From Prorocentrum cordatum (Eukaryota > Sar > Dinophyceae > Prorocentrales > Prorocentraceae), in NCBI GenBank assembly GCA_963575745.1, contig CAUYUJ010018039.1, forward strand, positions 74,501 to 138,500: 64,000 bases of DNA. The letters run 5' to 3'. Below are positions 45,722-55,195 of the stretch, in pieces. A program made the translations under genes and the position numbers. Each line of letters starts with the position of its first letter. The first letter of the stretch is position 1. The notes beneath the pieces were generated by a model. That model made no database searches and was not told the origin of the DNA. It saw nothing but the letters and a program-made list of their open reading frames with translations.

Positions 45722-45750
45722 TTTTTTTTTTTTTTTTTTTTTTTTTTTTT
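45722..45750. repeat. Poly(T) run of 29
   Basis: A pure T homopolymer. On the minus strand it would be a poly(A) run, but no matching retrocopy upstream of it was recognised. Confidence 0.9.
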
Positions 45751-46133
45751 GTTTCAGCCTCCTCCTTCTCCGTTTGCCTCTTCTCTCCTCCTCCTCGCCA
45801 TCCACGCGGGCCTGGCAGATGGACCAAAGAGGCCTTCAGGGCCTCCCCCTCGCTCCCAAAGAACTATCGGTTCACCCTCGTCACCCCCCACTGCTTCACT
45901 ACATACTTGTGTCTCCTTTTTCATTATCCGTCAAGTCTCATGGGCATCGCTTCTGGATGGGCTGGTGGGGATACGCGAAGCGTCAAATGATACGCGACGC
46001 TTCACGCGTGTATCTTGGTCCACCTGGCCTCTCGCATTCATCAACCCCCCAGCAAAAACCTTCAAGTGCTCGTCGCGAAGGAGAACCGCAACACCCGAAC
46101 ACACGTTGGACGTATGCCACGTCTACCCAGCAC

Positions 46134-46400
46134 GGTCGGCCAGGAGTCTGACATGATCTGCAGACAACTCCCAAGCATACGGCACCAACGCAACCTGCGG
46201 CACTTTTGATGGTACGGGCCAGGGTTGAGCAAGCTGTCGCTCCACGCGGTGACCGTCGAAAACTCCACACTGCACATCCGGCGTCACCTCTCGAAACGCC
46301 AACCCAGACATGCGGTCGGCCAGGAGTCTGACCTGATCTGCAGACAACTCCCAAACATATGGCACCAACGCAACCTGCGGCACTTCTGATGGTACGGTAC
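46134..46400. repeat. 178-bp tandem duplication
   Basis: CGGTCGGCCAGGAGTCTGAC through CACTTTTGATGGTACGG at about 46134-46217 recurs at 46312-46395 with few changes. A third related piece (CTGTCGCTCC...GGCCGTCGAAAGCTCCAC) lies at about 46618-46675. Confidence 0.8.
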
Positions 46401-46409
46401 GGCCTGGGA

Positions 46410-46604
46410 GGCCTGGAAATGGACACCAACACCAACACAGGGGGTTGCCTCCACAGGGGGAAGACGATCCTAGATTTCAGTGTTGCTCGTAATATTTCGG
46501 CCACCTTGGAAGCCAGAATATTACCACCATCACCGAGATCGGGATCTTCTTCCCTCGGTGGAGGCACGCCGCCGAAATCGGTGTTGGTGTCAATATCTAG
46601 GCCT
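46410..46604. repeat. Fold-back element, about 95-bp arms
   Basis: The left arm (46410-46503; landmarks GGACACCAACACC, TGCCTCCAC, GGGAAGA, GTAATATT) is the imperfect reverse complement of the right arm (46506-46604; AATATTAC, TCTTCCC, GTGGAGGCA, GGTGTTGGTGTC), roughly 70 percent by eye, with almost no loop. MITE-like. Confidence 0.75.
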
Positions 46605-46689
46605 GCGATGAGCAAGCTGTCGCTCCGCGCGGTGGCCGTCGAAAGCTCCACGCTGCACGGCCGGCGCCGCCTCTCTCGCAACGCTGACC

Positions 46690-47470
46690 CAGGACCTCCG
46701 GCTGCTCCAATTTTTCTTCGGCGCGTGGGCCCCAAGGAGCCCAGACCTCCTCGAGTCATGAACAAATCACGACGGGAGGTTTCTCGCTATTTTTCGGCCT
46801 CCGGGGGCCCTCACCGGGCCTCAGGAGCGTCAAAAAACGACTCGGGATGAAAAACCAGTCCCGGGGAATGGGTCTGGACCTCTGGGGGTCGCGTCATGAA
46901 AAAATCATGACGTCGGGGGTCTGGGAGGTCCCGACGCCCCGACCACTTTTTTCCCCGGGACCGGCTTTCCTGCCCGAATCGTTTTCTGACTCTCCCGAGG
47001 CCCGGCGAGGGCCCCCCGGAGGCCGAAAAGTTGCCCAAATCCCGCCGCTCCAATTCTTTTGGAGCGTCGGCGAGGGCCCCCGGAGGCCGAAAAATTGCCC
47101 AAATCCCGCCGCTCCAATTTTTGTTGTTGGAGCGTCGGACCGGCTTTCCGTTCCGAATCGTTTTCCGACGCTCCCGAGGCCCGGCGACTCCGAAGGGTGT
47201 GGTCTGCAAAGGGTGTGGTTTGCAACCGGCACCCTGAGGGGCACCCTGGGGGGCGGGCGAGGACCTCGACAGAGCTCTCCGCCGCGCCCCGAGGAGGCCC
47301 GACGAGGACAGTGTCGTGCCCCCCAGGCCCCGACAGTGCCGATCGCAAACCACACCCCGGCGTAACCACACCCTTTGTAGTCGCCGACCGAGGCCCGGCG
47401 AGGGCCCCCGGAGGCCGAAAAGTTGCCCAAATCCCGCTGCTCCAATTTTCAATTTTTTTTGGAGCGTCGG
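46690..47470. repeat. Palindrome-rich repeat family E, copies 1
   Basis: Recurring modules GGCCTCCGGGGGCCC, GAATCGTTTTCCGAC and TTGCCCAAATCCCGC. Carries hairpin CGTCATGA-AAAAA-TCATGACG (46892-46912) and hairpins CGCTCCAA...TTGGAGCG (47046-47066, 47110-47134). A related copy lies at 57000-57440. Confidence 0.75.
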
Positions 47471-47798
47471 ACCTCAGGGAAGGGCAGCGCGCGACGTCCG
47501 CCGCGGCGGAAGCGGGGCCGTCCTGCTCGCGCCGGTGCTCTGCGCGGGCCCCGAGCGCAGCGCGGCGGGGCGGGCGTGGAACAGACAGGGCCCGTGCCGA
47601 GCCCCGAAGGTGCCTAAAGGGGCCCTGGGACACACAAACAAATACACACAAATAACCGGATTCCCCATATTTTCCTACATTTTCTGGGTTTTTGGCTTCT
47701 CCCCCACTTCCCATATTTTCCCGTATTTTCTGGGGGGTCGAGGATTCATAGTGTCTGCGTGTTTTTTTCCCTCCTGAGAATCTTCAGCAGCACGGATG

Positions 47799-48062
47799 TT
47801 ACGCATGATAAGATGACACGTCCCAGCTGCCCTGCAACGAAATTAAGTGGCACACCGTCTCGCAGAAGAGACTTTTAAGTACGAATCTTTCAGAATGCAA
47901 GCTGAAATCTAGCCGGACGATCAGCGGGACCACAAACAAGATCCAATCCGCCATACTGGCGTTTTGGATTGTCGTCATTATTGCGAAGATCATGCCAATG
48001 ACTAAGCGCCTCCTGCTTACCATGGTCCCTGAGTGCGCGTGGTCGGAGTGAAAGATATCCAC
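47799..48062 (-). CDS. Hypothetical hydrophobic exon fragment
   Basis: An open minus frame with a strongly hydrophobic stretch (LVIGMIFAIMTTIQNASM, then WILFVVPLIVRLDF) that could be one or two membrane helices, in a patch of lower GC than its neighbours. No family is recognised and no splice sites are confirmed. It may be a fragment of a membrane-protein exon or chance. Confidence 0.25.
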   Translation of the reverse strand: MDIFHSDHAHSGTMVSRRRLVIGMIFAIMTTIQNASMADWILFVVPLIVRLDFSLHSERFVLKSLFCETVCHLISLQGSWDVSSYHA

Positions 48063-48339
48063 GCTGTGATGGCACTCTGGGGTGGTGGGGCACGCTGGGT
48101 GGTTGCTGCCAGAGAAACTGCTGTCAGTAGCCTTTTCCGCCCCAGTCCCTTGACCTCATCTTACCTCCCCACCCCACCTGCTCCCCCTCACTCCGATTCG
48201 TAACTGCAAAGCTCAAGGATATCATTATTGCCCTCCTCCGCTTCGTGCTTCTTCCCCTGCTCCTCCCCATCATCACCATGACCATACTATCACACTCTGC
48301 ATCCCACTGCTGCGCTCGATACTGCCAATCATCCTCTTG

Positions 48340-48830
48340 CTGTTCCTCCTCTTACCTCCTCCTCTTCCTCCTCCTCCTCCTCCTCCTCCTCCTCCTCTTA
48401 CCTCCTCCTCCTTCTCCTCCTCCTCCTCCTCCTCCTCTCCTCCTCCTCCTCCTCCTCCTCCTCCCTCTTACCTCCTCTTCCTCCTCCTCTCCTCCTCCTC
48501 CTCCTCCTCCTCCTCCCTCCTCCTCTTACCTCCTCTTACCTCCTCCTCCTCCTCCTCCTCCTCCTCTTCATCTCACCATCCTCTTCCCCTCCCTGCGCCT
48601 GCCGCTGCTCCCCCTCCCCCGCCCACTGTTCCACGTGCTTCTCGCCTCATTCGCCCCCCCCCCTGCTGTTCGTCTCTGCTGCTCCCCCAATCTCCTCCTC
48701 CTCTTCCTGCTCCTCCTCCTCTTCCTGCTCCTCCTCCTCCTCCTCCTCCTCCTCCTCCTCCTCCTCCTCCTCCTTATCCTCCTCCTCCTCCTCCTCTTCC
48801 TGCTCCTCCTCCTCCTCCTCCTGCAAATCC
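48340..48830. repeat. (TCC)n microsatellite
   Basis: About 490 bp of TCC with short interruptions (CTTACC, a C-rich patch near 48590-48690). ORFs of up to 200 codons are artefacts. Confidence 0.95.
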
Positions 48831-48968
48831 GCCGACCCAGTCGGCGTGTGTGAGAGGCCCTTCGACGCGAGGCCAGCTCAACTCCAACTGAAGTACGCCA
48901 GCCTCTTTTGAGTCGTCGTCCCGAGGAAGATTGAAAAAACTAGGGATTACGTCGAAGGGAAGCCCATT

Positions 48969-49116
48969 CGATGATCCTCAGAACGTGTGTTAACCCCAAC
49001 GTGTGTTTGTCCATCGAGGCCCTTCGATGCGACGCAGGCGATGTAATGATCTAGTTACTGGTTGGGCTGAAGGGGGCAAGCACACATTGGGCTAACACAC
49101 GTCCTGAGGATCGTCG
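48969..49116. repeat. Short fold-back element with 36-37-bp arms
   Basis: The left arm 48969-49005 (GATCCTCAGAACGTGTGTTA) and right arm 49081-49116 (TAACACACGTCCTGAGGATC) are near-perfect reverse complements around a 75-bp centre. Confidence 0.8.
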
Positions 49117-49289
49117 ACCCATTCCCTGTGTCCCTTCCCCATTGGGGGGTGGGGTCCCGAAGGGGATCAAGGGAGGGTTCCTGGGGGGGGGTGTCCCCGG
49201 GGTCGTGACTCCCAACCCTGGGTGGCCCCCCCCCCGCGCCCTAGGGAAGCAGAGGGGTGCTCTCCCTGTCGGCAAGGGGGCTCAGGACC

Positions 49290-49440
49290 CTCCCCCCGCC
49301 TCGGCCCCGGCTCCGGCCCCAGCCCCGCGGCCCCAGCCTTGGCCCCTGTCTCCCTGGCCAGGGCACCAGCTCCCAGCCCCGGCCCCGGCCCTGGCCCGAG
49401 CGTGGCTTTGGCCCCAGCCCCGGCCGCAGCTCCGGCCCGC
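49290..49440. repeat. CCGGCCCCAGCCC-type GC minisatellite
   Basis: Tandem-like GGCCCCAGCCCCG and GGCCCTGGCCC units with no consistent reading frame bias. Confidence 0.6.
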
Positions 49441-49465
49441 CCACGAGGAGACCGACGGCTCTCCT

Positions 49466-50175
49466 CCCCCCCCCCTCCTCCTCCTCCTCCTCCTCCTCCT
49501 CCTCCTCCTCTCTCCTCCTCCTCCTCCTCCTCCCCCCTCCTCCCCTCCTCCTCCTCTCCTCCTCCTCCTCCTCATTTTCCTCCGGCGATTTTTCCCTTCC
49601 CTCCCCTCCTCCTCCTCCCTCCCTCCTCCTCCCTCCTCCTCCTCCTCCTCCTCCGCCTCTTCCTCCTCCTCTTTCCTCGTCCCTCCTCCTCTCCTCCCTC
49701 CTCCTCCTCCCCTCCTCCTCCTCCCTCCTCCTCCTCCTCCGCCACTCCTCCTCCGCCTCCGCCCCTCCGCCTCCGCCTCCCTCCTCCTTCCTCCTCCTCC
49801 TCCTCTCTCCTCCTCCTTCCTCTCCTCCTCCTCCGCCTCCTCCTCCGCCTCCTCCTCCTCCTTTCTCCTCCTCCCTCCTCCTCCTCTTTCTTCTCTTTCT
49901 CCTCCTCCTCCTCCTCCCTCCTCTCCTCCTCCTCCCCCTCCTCCTCCTTCCTCCTCCTCTTTCTCCTTTTCCTTCTCTTCTCCTCCTCCTCCTCCTCCTC
50001 CTCCTCCTTCCCCTCCTCCTCCTCCTCCTCCTCCTCCTCCTCTCCTCCTTGTTCTTCTCCTTCTCCTGCTCCTCCTGCTCCTCCTGCTCATCGTCCTCCT
50101 CTTCCTCCTGCTCCTCCTGCTCCTCCTCCTTCTCCTCCTCTCCCTCCTCCTCCTCCTCCTCCTCTTCCTCTTCCT
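49466..50175. repeat. (TCC)n microsatellite, 0.7 kb
   Basis: TCC repeats with CGCCTC and CTTTC interruptions. Long Ser, Pro or Leu ORFs on either strand are artefacts. Confidence 0.95.
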
Positions 50176-50539
50176 CCCTCCACCGCCCGGCCCATGTCCC
50201 GATCCTGTGGTTGGGTCTTCAGATCGTCGTTGTCGTTGTCGTCGTGATCGTTGTCGTCGTCGTCCCTCTGGGTGGGCGGCATCGGCCGTAAGGCCTTCAC
50301 AATAAATCCTCCTCGCCCTCCTTCCCCTCCACGCCCCCCTCCTACCCCGCCTTTTCTGCCTCTCCCAAAGATGAGAGAAAGATGAGAGGAGGAAACATAA
50401 CTTTTTCTTTCTCTGCTTATCGGCTGTAGGTCATGTCGACGAGGCCCAAGGCCGAAATAACGCCACCAGACCTCCCTTTGGGAGATCCTGGGGGCCTTCC
50501 TGAAGCGCGCTTCGACTCGTGCCCCCCTTCCCTATGACC
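50176..50539. other. Unique sequence, no gene seen
   Basis: Includes a (GTC)/(GTT) patch at 50222-50265 and unremarkable sequence up to the next (TCC)n. Confidence 0.5.
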
Positions 50540-50683
50540 CTCCTTTCGTCCTCGTCAGCGTCCTCCTCCTGCTACTACTCCTCATTATACTCCTCCTCTT
50601 CCTGCTGCCTCTCCTGCTGCCCCCTCCTCCTCCTCCTCCTCCTCTTCTTCCTCCTCCTCCCCCCGTCCTCCTCCTGGGAAGTA
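50540..50683. repeat. (TCC)n microsatellite at LINE 3' end
   Basis: TCC repeats running directly into the 3' end of the minus-strand LINE at 50684-54181. In the sense orientation the element ends about 20 nt after its stop in (GGA)n. Confidence 0.85.
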
Positions 50684-50701
50684 GCATGAGGCGCAACAAG
50701 T

Positions 50702-51850
50702 TCATCCCTCCACTGCTTCCCGCATTCTCGCTAGAGCTGACCTCACCTGTGGAAGTAGCTCACATAATTGTGAGTCCTGGCAGTGCATTGCCGGGGCGGC
50801 ATTGTAAAATAGAAGACCTGCGACAGCGGGTTCAAGCGACGCGCGGGAAAGAGCGATGATGCCAAGACGGTGAAAAGGGCGCAGAGGCAGAGAGGCAGGA
50901 TGGACACCAAGAGAGAGAAGCCCAGCAAAGAGAGGACAGGAAGACCAGTAGTAGTTGAAAGAGTCGGGGCCACCGCGGCCGAGCAAGCACCCACACGGGC
51001 GCTCATCATGAAACCGAAAACTGGTGACCCATGCGCCCGTTAGAGTCTTAATTGCAGCAGCGCTGAAACTCAAAGACAGGCTTTTCAAACATCCCTGGAA
51101 GACGTCGAAATCGATGGCGGCGACTGCGGCCGCTTTCTCAGGGAACCAAGCCAACAAACGGTTTTGAATCGAGGCGCCGAGGGAACAGGGAAAAAGAACA
51201 TGCTGCAAAGCTTCTGAAACGGCACGCTGGATCTTGGGCTTCTTCCCCGAGGCCCGCGCTTGTCCATGGAGCAACTTTCCCGCTTGGACCGCTTCGGGTC
51301 CAGCAGGAGCGAGCACGAGGTTCGCAGGAAAATCCTTCGCAGCATCTCGCAGGTTCTCCACAAGTGCTGATGACTGCCAATGGGCTGGATAGAGACGTCC
51401 AGCACCGAGATCAGCAAGCGAGAGACGATCAGCGGCGCACGAGGAGAGGGTGGAGAAAAGAGAGGACCACTCAGGAAGAGTCACAAGGGCAGAGCGGATG
51501 AGAGCGGCAGAGCATGTACAAAGAATGCTGGGAATGCGGGGGCCACCCCGCTCCCGCCACGAGAACATACCGGCTCGTGACATAGCATAATGTGGCAGAC
51601 GAAATAAGGCAGCTATCATCGAGTGCCCCCGCCGGAGTAGGTCAACATCTGTGACGTGAACTGGAAGAGGCAGGAATTGAGCAATACAGCTGAGGACAAG
51701 AACGGCTCGCTTGCTATACAGGTACTGCGTGGTGGCGGTGGACGAGCGTCTACGAGCAATTTCGCATATGCGGCGGAACCACTTCTCACAGGGGGCCTTC
51801 CACGCTTCCAGGGAAACACTCGGGCCCAAGACAACCCCAAGGTAGGTCAG
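50702..51850 (-). CDS. LINE RT C-terminal domain
   Basis: A 375-codon frame ending at 50702. It starts in the post-RT region (TTQYLYSKRAVLVLSCIAQF, the stretch that follows the thumb in dinoflagellate LINEs) and ends with a Cys-rich motif PCGCLLGRGGPDSFNYYWSSCP whose Cys and Tyr/His spacing resembles the Cys-Cys-His-Cys finger at the end of these proteins, with the His replaced. The following 3' UTR is very short. The frame is intact, unlike upstream parts. Confidence 0.6.
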   Translation of the reverse strand: MTYLGVVLGPSVSLEAWKAPCEKWFRRICEIARRRSSTATTQYLYSKRAVLVLSCIAQFLPLPVHVTDVDLLRRGHSMIAALFRLPHYAMSRAGMFSWRERGGPRIPSILCTCSAALIRSALVTLPEWSSLFSTLSSCAADRLSLADLGAGRLYPAHWQSSALVENLRDAAKDFPANLVLAPAGPEAVQAGKLLHGQARASGKKPKIQRAVSEALQHVLFPCSLGASIQNRLLAWFPEKAAAVAAIDFDVFQGCLKSLSLSFSAAAIKTLTGAWVTSFRFHDERPCGCLLGRGGPDSFNYYWSSCPLFAGLLSLGVHPASLPLRPFHRLGIIALSRASLEPAVAGLLFYNAAPAMHCQDSQLCELLPQVRSALARMREAVEG

Positions 51851-51898
51851 AAACGGCGCAATTCGGAAGGCCTCCCAGGCGGGGATGTTGGCGCAAAG

Positions 51899-52560
51899 TC
51901 ATTCTGTGTATTGACTGATTAATTCGGGGGAGCATGGGCCACCTAAAAGAACAGTGAAACACTTAGAGACCTTGAAGGTCAGGCCGGCTAGCTTTCGGCT
52001 CAGATCGAACGGGCGTTTTAGTCGTCGAAGATGAGTCAGTGCCGTCGCAGCAGCTCCGATGTCATCAGCGCACGCACGAGCCAGACCTCTCCTCGGGGAA
52101 CCAGCGCATTGTCGATGTCTGTGAGGAAGGCGTGAGAGGCGATCGCGCATGTCATGCCAGACGCTGGGCGCCCCTTGGATGATGCCACTCTGGATGAGAA
52201 GTATCAGTTCCAGCATGTCGCCAGCGAAAGCGTAGCACTGCGCGCGCGAGTAGAGACGACACAGGTAATGCAAGAGCGGCGTCGGCAACTGCAGGGACTA
52301 AAGGCAGAGAACGATCCCTTCGTGAGCGATGGACGGGAAGGCCTGACCGTAACCGAATGCAATCAAAAATGGCTTGCGCGAAATGGCAACGTCGTCGGAC
52401 TCTCGTGGGAAGCTGAAGATCCTGGAGTACGCATCTAGCTCTAGGATGTTGACACCGAAGTTTCCCCCCGCTACGAAGCCCCGCTGGATGGGATCAATGA
52501 AAGAGTCCAGGGCCCGATCCAAGGACTGGATCGTGATGCCCGTGATAATCTGGTTGGCCG
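51899..52560 (-). pseudogene. LINE reverse transcriptase, partial and frameshifted
   Basis: One minus frame (about 52298-52560) carries QRGFVAGGNFGVNILELDAY and LIAFGYGQAFPSIAH, matching the RT segment with motif A, where the usual catalytic Asp reads Gly (FGYGQAF). The next frame (51899-52288) carries SGIIQGAPSVWHDM and ARACADDIGAA, the ADD form of catalytic motif C. The N-terminal RT is missing. An altered motif A and a frameshift make it inactive. Confidence 0.75.
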
Positions 52561-52666
52561 TATTTTTGAAGCCTCAGGGCCTTGTTTGAGCACCGCTTCT
52601 GATGACAGCTACATCATCTCCTTCCTCAGTTCCTTTAGGAAAAAACCTTGCGAATATCATCATAAG

Positions 52667-53000
52667 CTAACATGCGCAAGTTTCCAGCTCATCACCACCA
52701 GAGAAGTTGATCGAGGACACGAGCTCCACCGGGGTGTTTTTGCCAGGCAATGAACGGGAGCCCGTCAGGCCCAGGGGCCTGGGGATGAGAGCGGTCATCC
52801 CGCCAGCGTGCGACGATGAGCAGAAAAAGGCGTAGGCCACGAAGCGGGAGTTGGAATGGTCGGTGAAATCTGCCGCGCGTCTCTTGCAGTGCGAGAAACG
52901 CGCCAGGTTTCCATGACTTCCTGGCTCTGCCAAGCTTGCGAGATCTCGCAGCGACCTTGTGGTGAAAGAGAGCCGTGCAATTCCAAGAAACAAATCTCAG
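52667..53000 (-). pseudogene. LINE AP-like endonuclease, N-terminal half
   Basis: RFVSWNCTALFHHK followed by AFLALQETRG gives the catalytic Asn and Glu motifs of the endonuclease (about 52880-52998). A shifted frame continues with SSSHAGGMTALI. The Asp-x-Asn and SDH parts are absent, consistent with an internal deletion ending near 52560. Confidence 0.7.
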
Positions 53001-53558
53001 AGGCACTGGCTGACCTGGCACTGATGCCCACCTTCGAAAGAGGGGGCTCACCACTCCACTGTGCATTGTCTGAGGCCTGGCGGCAGTTCTTGACCACTGC
53101 CTCGTGGATGTCGCCTTTGGCGAACTGGAAAGGCTGAAGGGTCTCTTCAGCATACCGGACGATCGGGGCCTGGTCACCAGGAAGAGGCTCCTCCACCTGG
53201 AAGGCAGGGCGCCACTCGCAAGAGATCTCCCCTTTGAGTTTGTCGAGATAAAAGCGCTTGGGCGGGTACTACCTCTCGAGCTCCTTCTTTGCGAATGTGA
53301 CGGCCAGCTCACGTTTGATCTGGGCCTGGTTCTTGTCAGGCGATATGAATAGTTCTTGCCGTTCTCCCGTGGGAGCCAGCACAGTGAATCTCTCCTATGA
53401 CGTGGCGGATGTCCGAAATGCACCCAATGCCTGTTGTACTTTTCGAGCTGCGTATGGAAAGGCTCTCTTGATTCGCATGGTGTGCCTGTTAGTGGTGGCC
53501 TCGGTATCGAACTCGAACCCGCTGGCTCCGATCTGCGCGCGGGCAAGCCACGCTTCAA
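53001..53558 (-). pseudogene. LINE ORF1 C-terminal part, frameshifted
   Basis: Coding-like pieces in different frames, such as SVEAWLARAQIGASGFEF (about 53510-53570), RIKRAFPYAARKVQQALG (about 53410-53470) and VLAPTGERQELFISPDKN (about 53330-53385), occur in the order expected between ORF1 and endonuclease. No single frame covers them. Confidence 0.5.
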
Positions 53559-54118
53559 CGCTCAACCCGTGCCGCAGACTGCCTGGTCCTGAGGATGAGG
53601 GTGGCATGGTCAACGTCTCTGTCGAAGTTCTTCCTGGCAGTGGGAGGGGCAAGCTTGGCAACACGAGTGTCACCCAGGCCAGATTGTAATACGCGGATCT
53701 GTTCTTCCAGGAAGTCAAGTCTGGCCTCCTGCTTGCCCTGGCGCTCCTCGAAGTTGGGCATCATATTATCGATGCGCTTGTCACGGGCGTAGCAGCTCTC
53801 GGTGACAGCGCCGGAGAGTCCGAGAACTGAGCTTTCCACTTTGGCGACCGCGGCCAGCAAATGGTCCTTCGTGTAGTCGACGTGGTTCCGTAACTCCTGG
53901 AGCTGCTCCTGGTCGACGCCGTTGGTGGTGCGGGCATGCTTCGTCGCATCTGATCGCTGGGGGAGCATGCCAGCAGAGCCCGACTCATCGCTTCCCATCG
54001 CGGGCCCGACGACATGTTGGCGAGGGGAAGTCTGGACCTGGAGGTCGGTGACATGGACCTGGGAACTGGTTCCAAAGGCGGTTTTGAGAGAAGCCAACGG
54101 ACGCACCCCAAAGCTCAT
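53555..54118 (-). CDS. LINE ORF1 N-terminal coiled-coil protein
   Basis: ATG at 54118-54116 lies 41 nt after the spliced leader, the short leader expected of a trans-spliced mRNA. The 187-codon frame has a disordered N-terminus, then helical heptad-rich sequence (QEQLQELRNHVDYTKDHLLA, ARLDFLEEQIRVLQSG) typical of ORF1 trimerising coiled coils that bind element RNA. The frame ends at 53555 just as a Pro/Arg-rich frame begins, so the original ORF probably continued by frameshift into the next segment. Confidence 0.6.
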   Translation of the reverse strand: MSFGVRPLASLKTAFGTSSQVHVTDLQVQTSPRQHVVGPAMGSDESGSAGMLPQRSDATKHARTTNGVDQEQLQELRNHVDYTKDHLLAAVAKVESSVLGLSGAVTESCYARDKRIDNMMPNFEERQGKQEARLDFLEEQIRVLQSGLGDTRVAKLAPPTARKNFDRDVDHATLILRTRQSAARVER

Positions 54119-54159
54119 CGCTGATTGTCGGGCGTCTATAGCCCTTCACAACGTTTAGC

Positions 54160-54181
54160 CTTGAGCCAAAATGGCTACGGA
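54160..54181 (-). other. Relic DinoSL at the 5' end of a LINE
   Basis: A perfect 22-nt DinoSL exon on the minus strand (core GCCATTTTGGCTCAAG), followed in sense by GCTAAACG and then the LINE ORF1. Upstream in sense is GGGGGGAGG and (GGA)n. Confidence 0.92.
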
Positions 54182-54189
54182 CCTCCCCC

Positions 54190-55195
54190 CGTCAATCTCC
54201 TCCTCCTCCTCCTCCTCTTCTTCCTCCTTCTTCCTCCTTCTCCTCTTCCTCCTCCTCCTCCTCCTCCTGCCCCCTCCTCCTGCTACCCCGCCTCCTCCTC
54301 GTCCTCCTCCACCTACACCTTCTCTTCCTCCTTCATCCCTGTTCCTTAGAGATATTTCCTCCCTGTCGCACCCTGAGACGTGTCGGTAGGGCGGGCGGGG
54401 CGTTTCGCTGCAGACTTTCCCACCATCAATGATCCTGAAGCTTAGGAGTTGCAGAAGCTTCACGGATGGAAGGCGGCACGTCTTCAACATGTGGCTCTAG
54501 CCTCAGCGCCGCGCACATTCGTATTACAAGTTCGCAAAAGCTTCACGAGTGGAGGGCGGGTGGTTTTCAACTTGTGACTCTCGCCTCTGCGCCCTGCACA
54601 TTCGTCTTAAACGCTTGCGCAAGTTAAACGGATGGACGGCCAATGGTTTCAAACTGCGGTTATTGCCCAAGCGCCGCGCGCATTCGTCTTAAACGCTTGC
54701 ACAAGTTACTCGGATGAATGGCCAATGGTTTGTTTTCAAAATATGTCTGTCGCCGAAGCACCACGTGCACTCGTCTTAAAAAGACTGGCAAGCGTTTCAA
54801 GGATGGAGGGCGGCTGGATTTCAAAATGCGGCTGCCGCCCATGCGCCGCGCGCATTCGCCTTACACATGTCCAACTATTTCAAATGTTCTCCTGGTTGAC
54901 GTCTCGGGAATGGTGTTCCGGCATGCGTTAGGATTGCCAGGGCGCCGCAGTCATGCGGTGTTGAAATCATATGAACGGCGTCCTGGCGCGATTCAGGATC
55001 GCCACGGCAAAACACAACCGTGGATTCGCAACGTTGATGTCCCATTATGGGTATTTTCGCACGACTCGGGATTATCATCAGGTGGTCTTCCAGCACACCA
55101 CTTCCCGCAGTGATAATGTATTCTCTAGGGACCCATGAGATGTGAAGTTGGCGGGAGGGCTCACTGTATCATCGTTTCTGCGTCTTGGGTTTACT
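54190..55195 (+). repeat. Composite repeat unit I2
   Basis: (TCC)n 54190-54330, linker 1 54331-54425 (CTGTCGCACCCTGAGACG), about five 82-bp units C 54426-54870 (TTCACGGAT...GTGGCTCTAGCC), 75-bp units D 54871-55080 (GGCGCGATTCAGGATCGCCA), linker 2 55081-55195 (CTTGGGTTTACTCTGGTCC). Confidence 0.8.

Larger units (their letters stand above)
50684..54181 (-). mobile_element. SL-headed LINE retrotransposon, degenerate
   Basis: A minus-strand element that begins with a complete DinoSL (54160-54181), then a 41-nt leader, ATG at 54118, a coiled-coil ORF1, part of an endonuclease, an RT and a C-terminal zinc-binding region. The endonuclease C-terminus and RT N-terminus are missing (between about 52670 and 52560), as are several frames. 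Both ends abut (TCC)n tracts. Confidence 0.8.

Noticed and set aside
45722-45750. Poly(A) tail of a retrocopy on the minus strand
   Set aside because: No coding or SL-bearing sequence is recognisable upstream of it on that strand.
49142-50305. 387-codon Pro/Ser/Leu ORF and overlapping frames
   Set aside because: Encoded by (TCC)n microsatellite; all frames and both strands are open.
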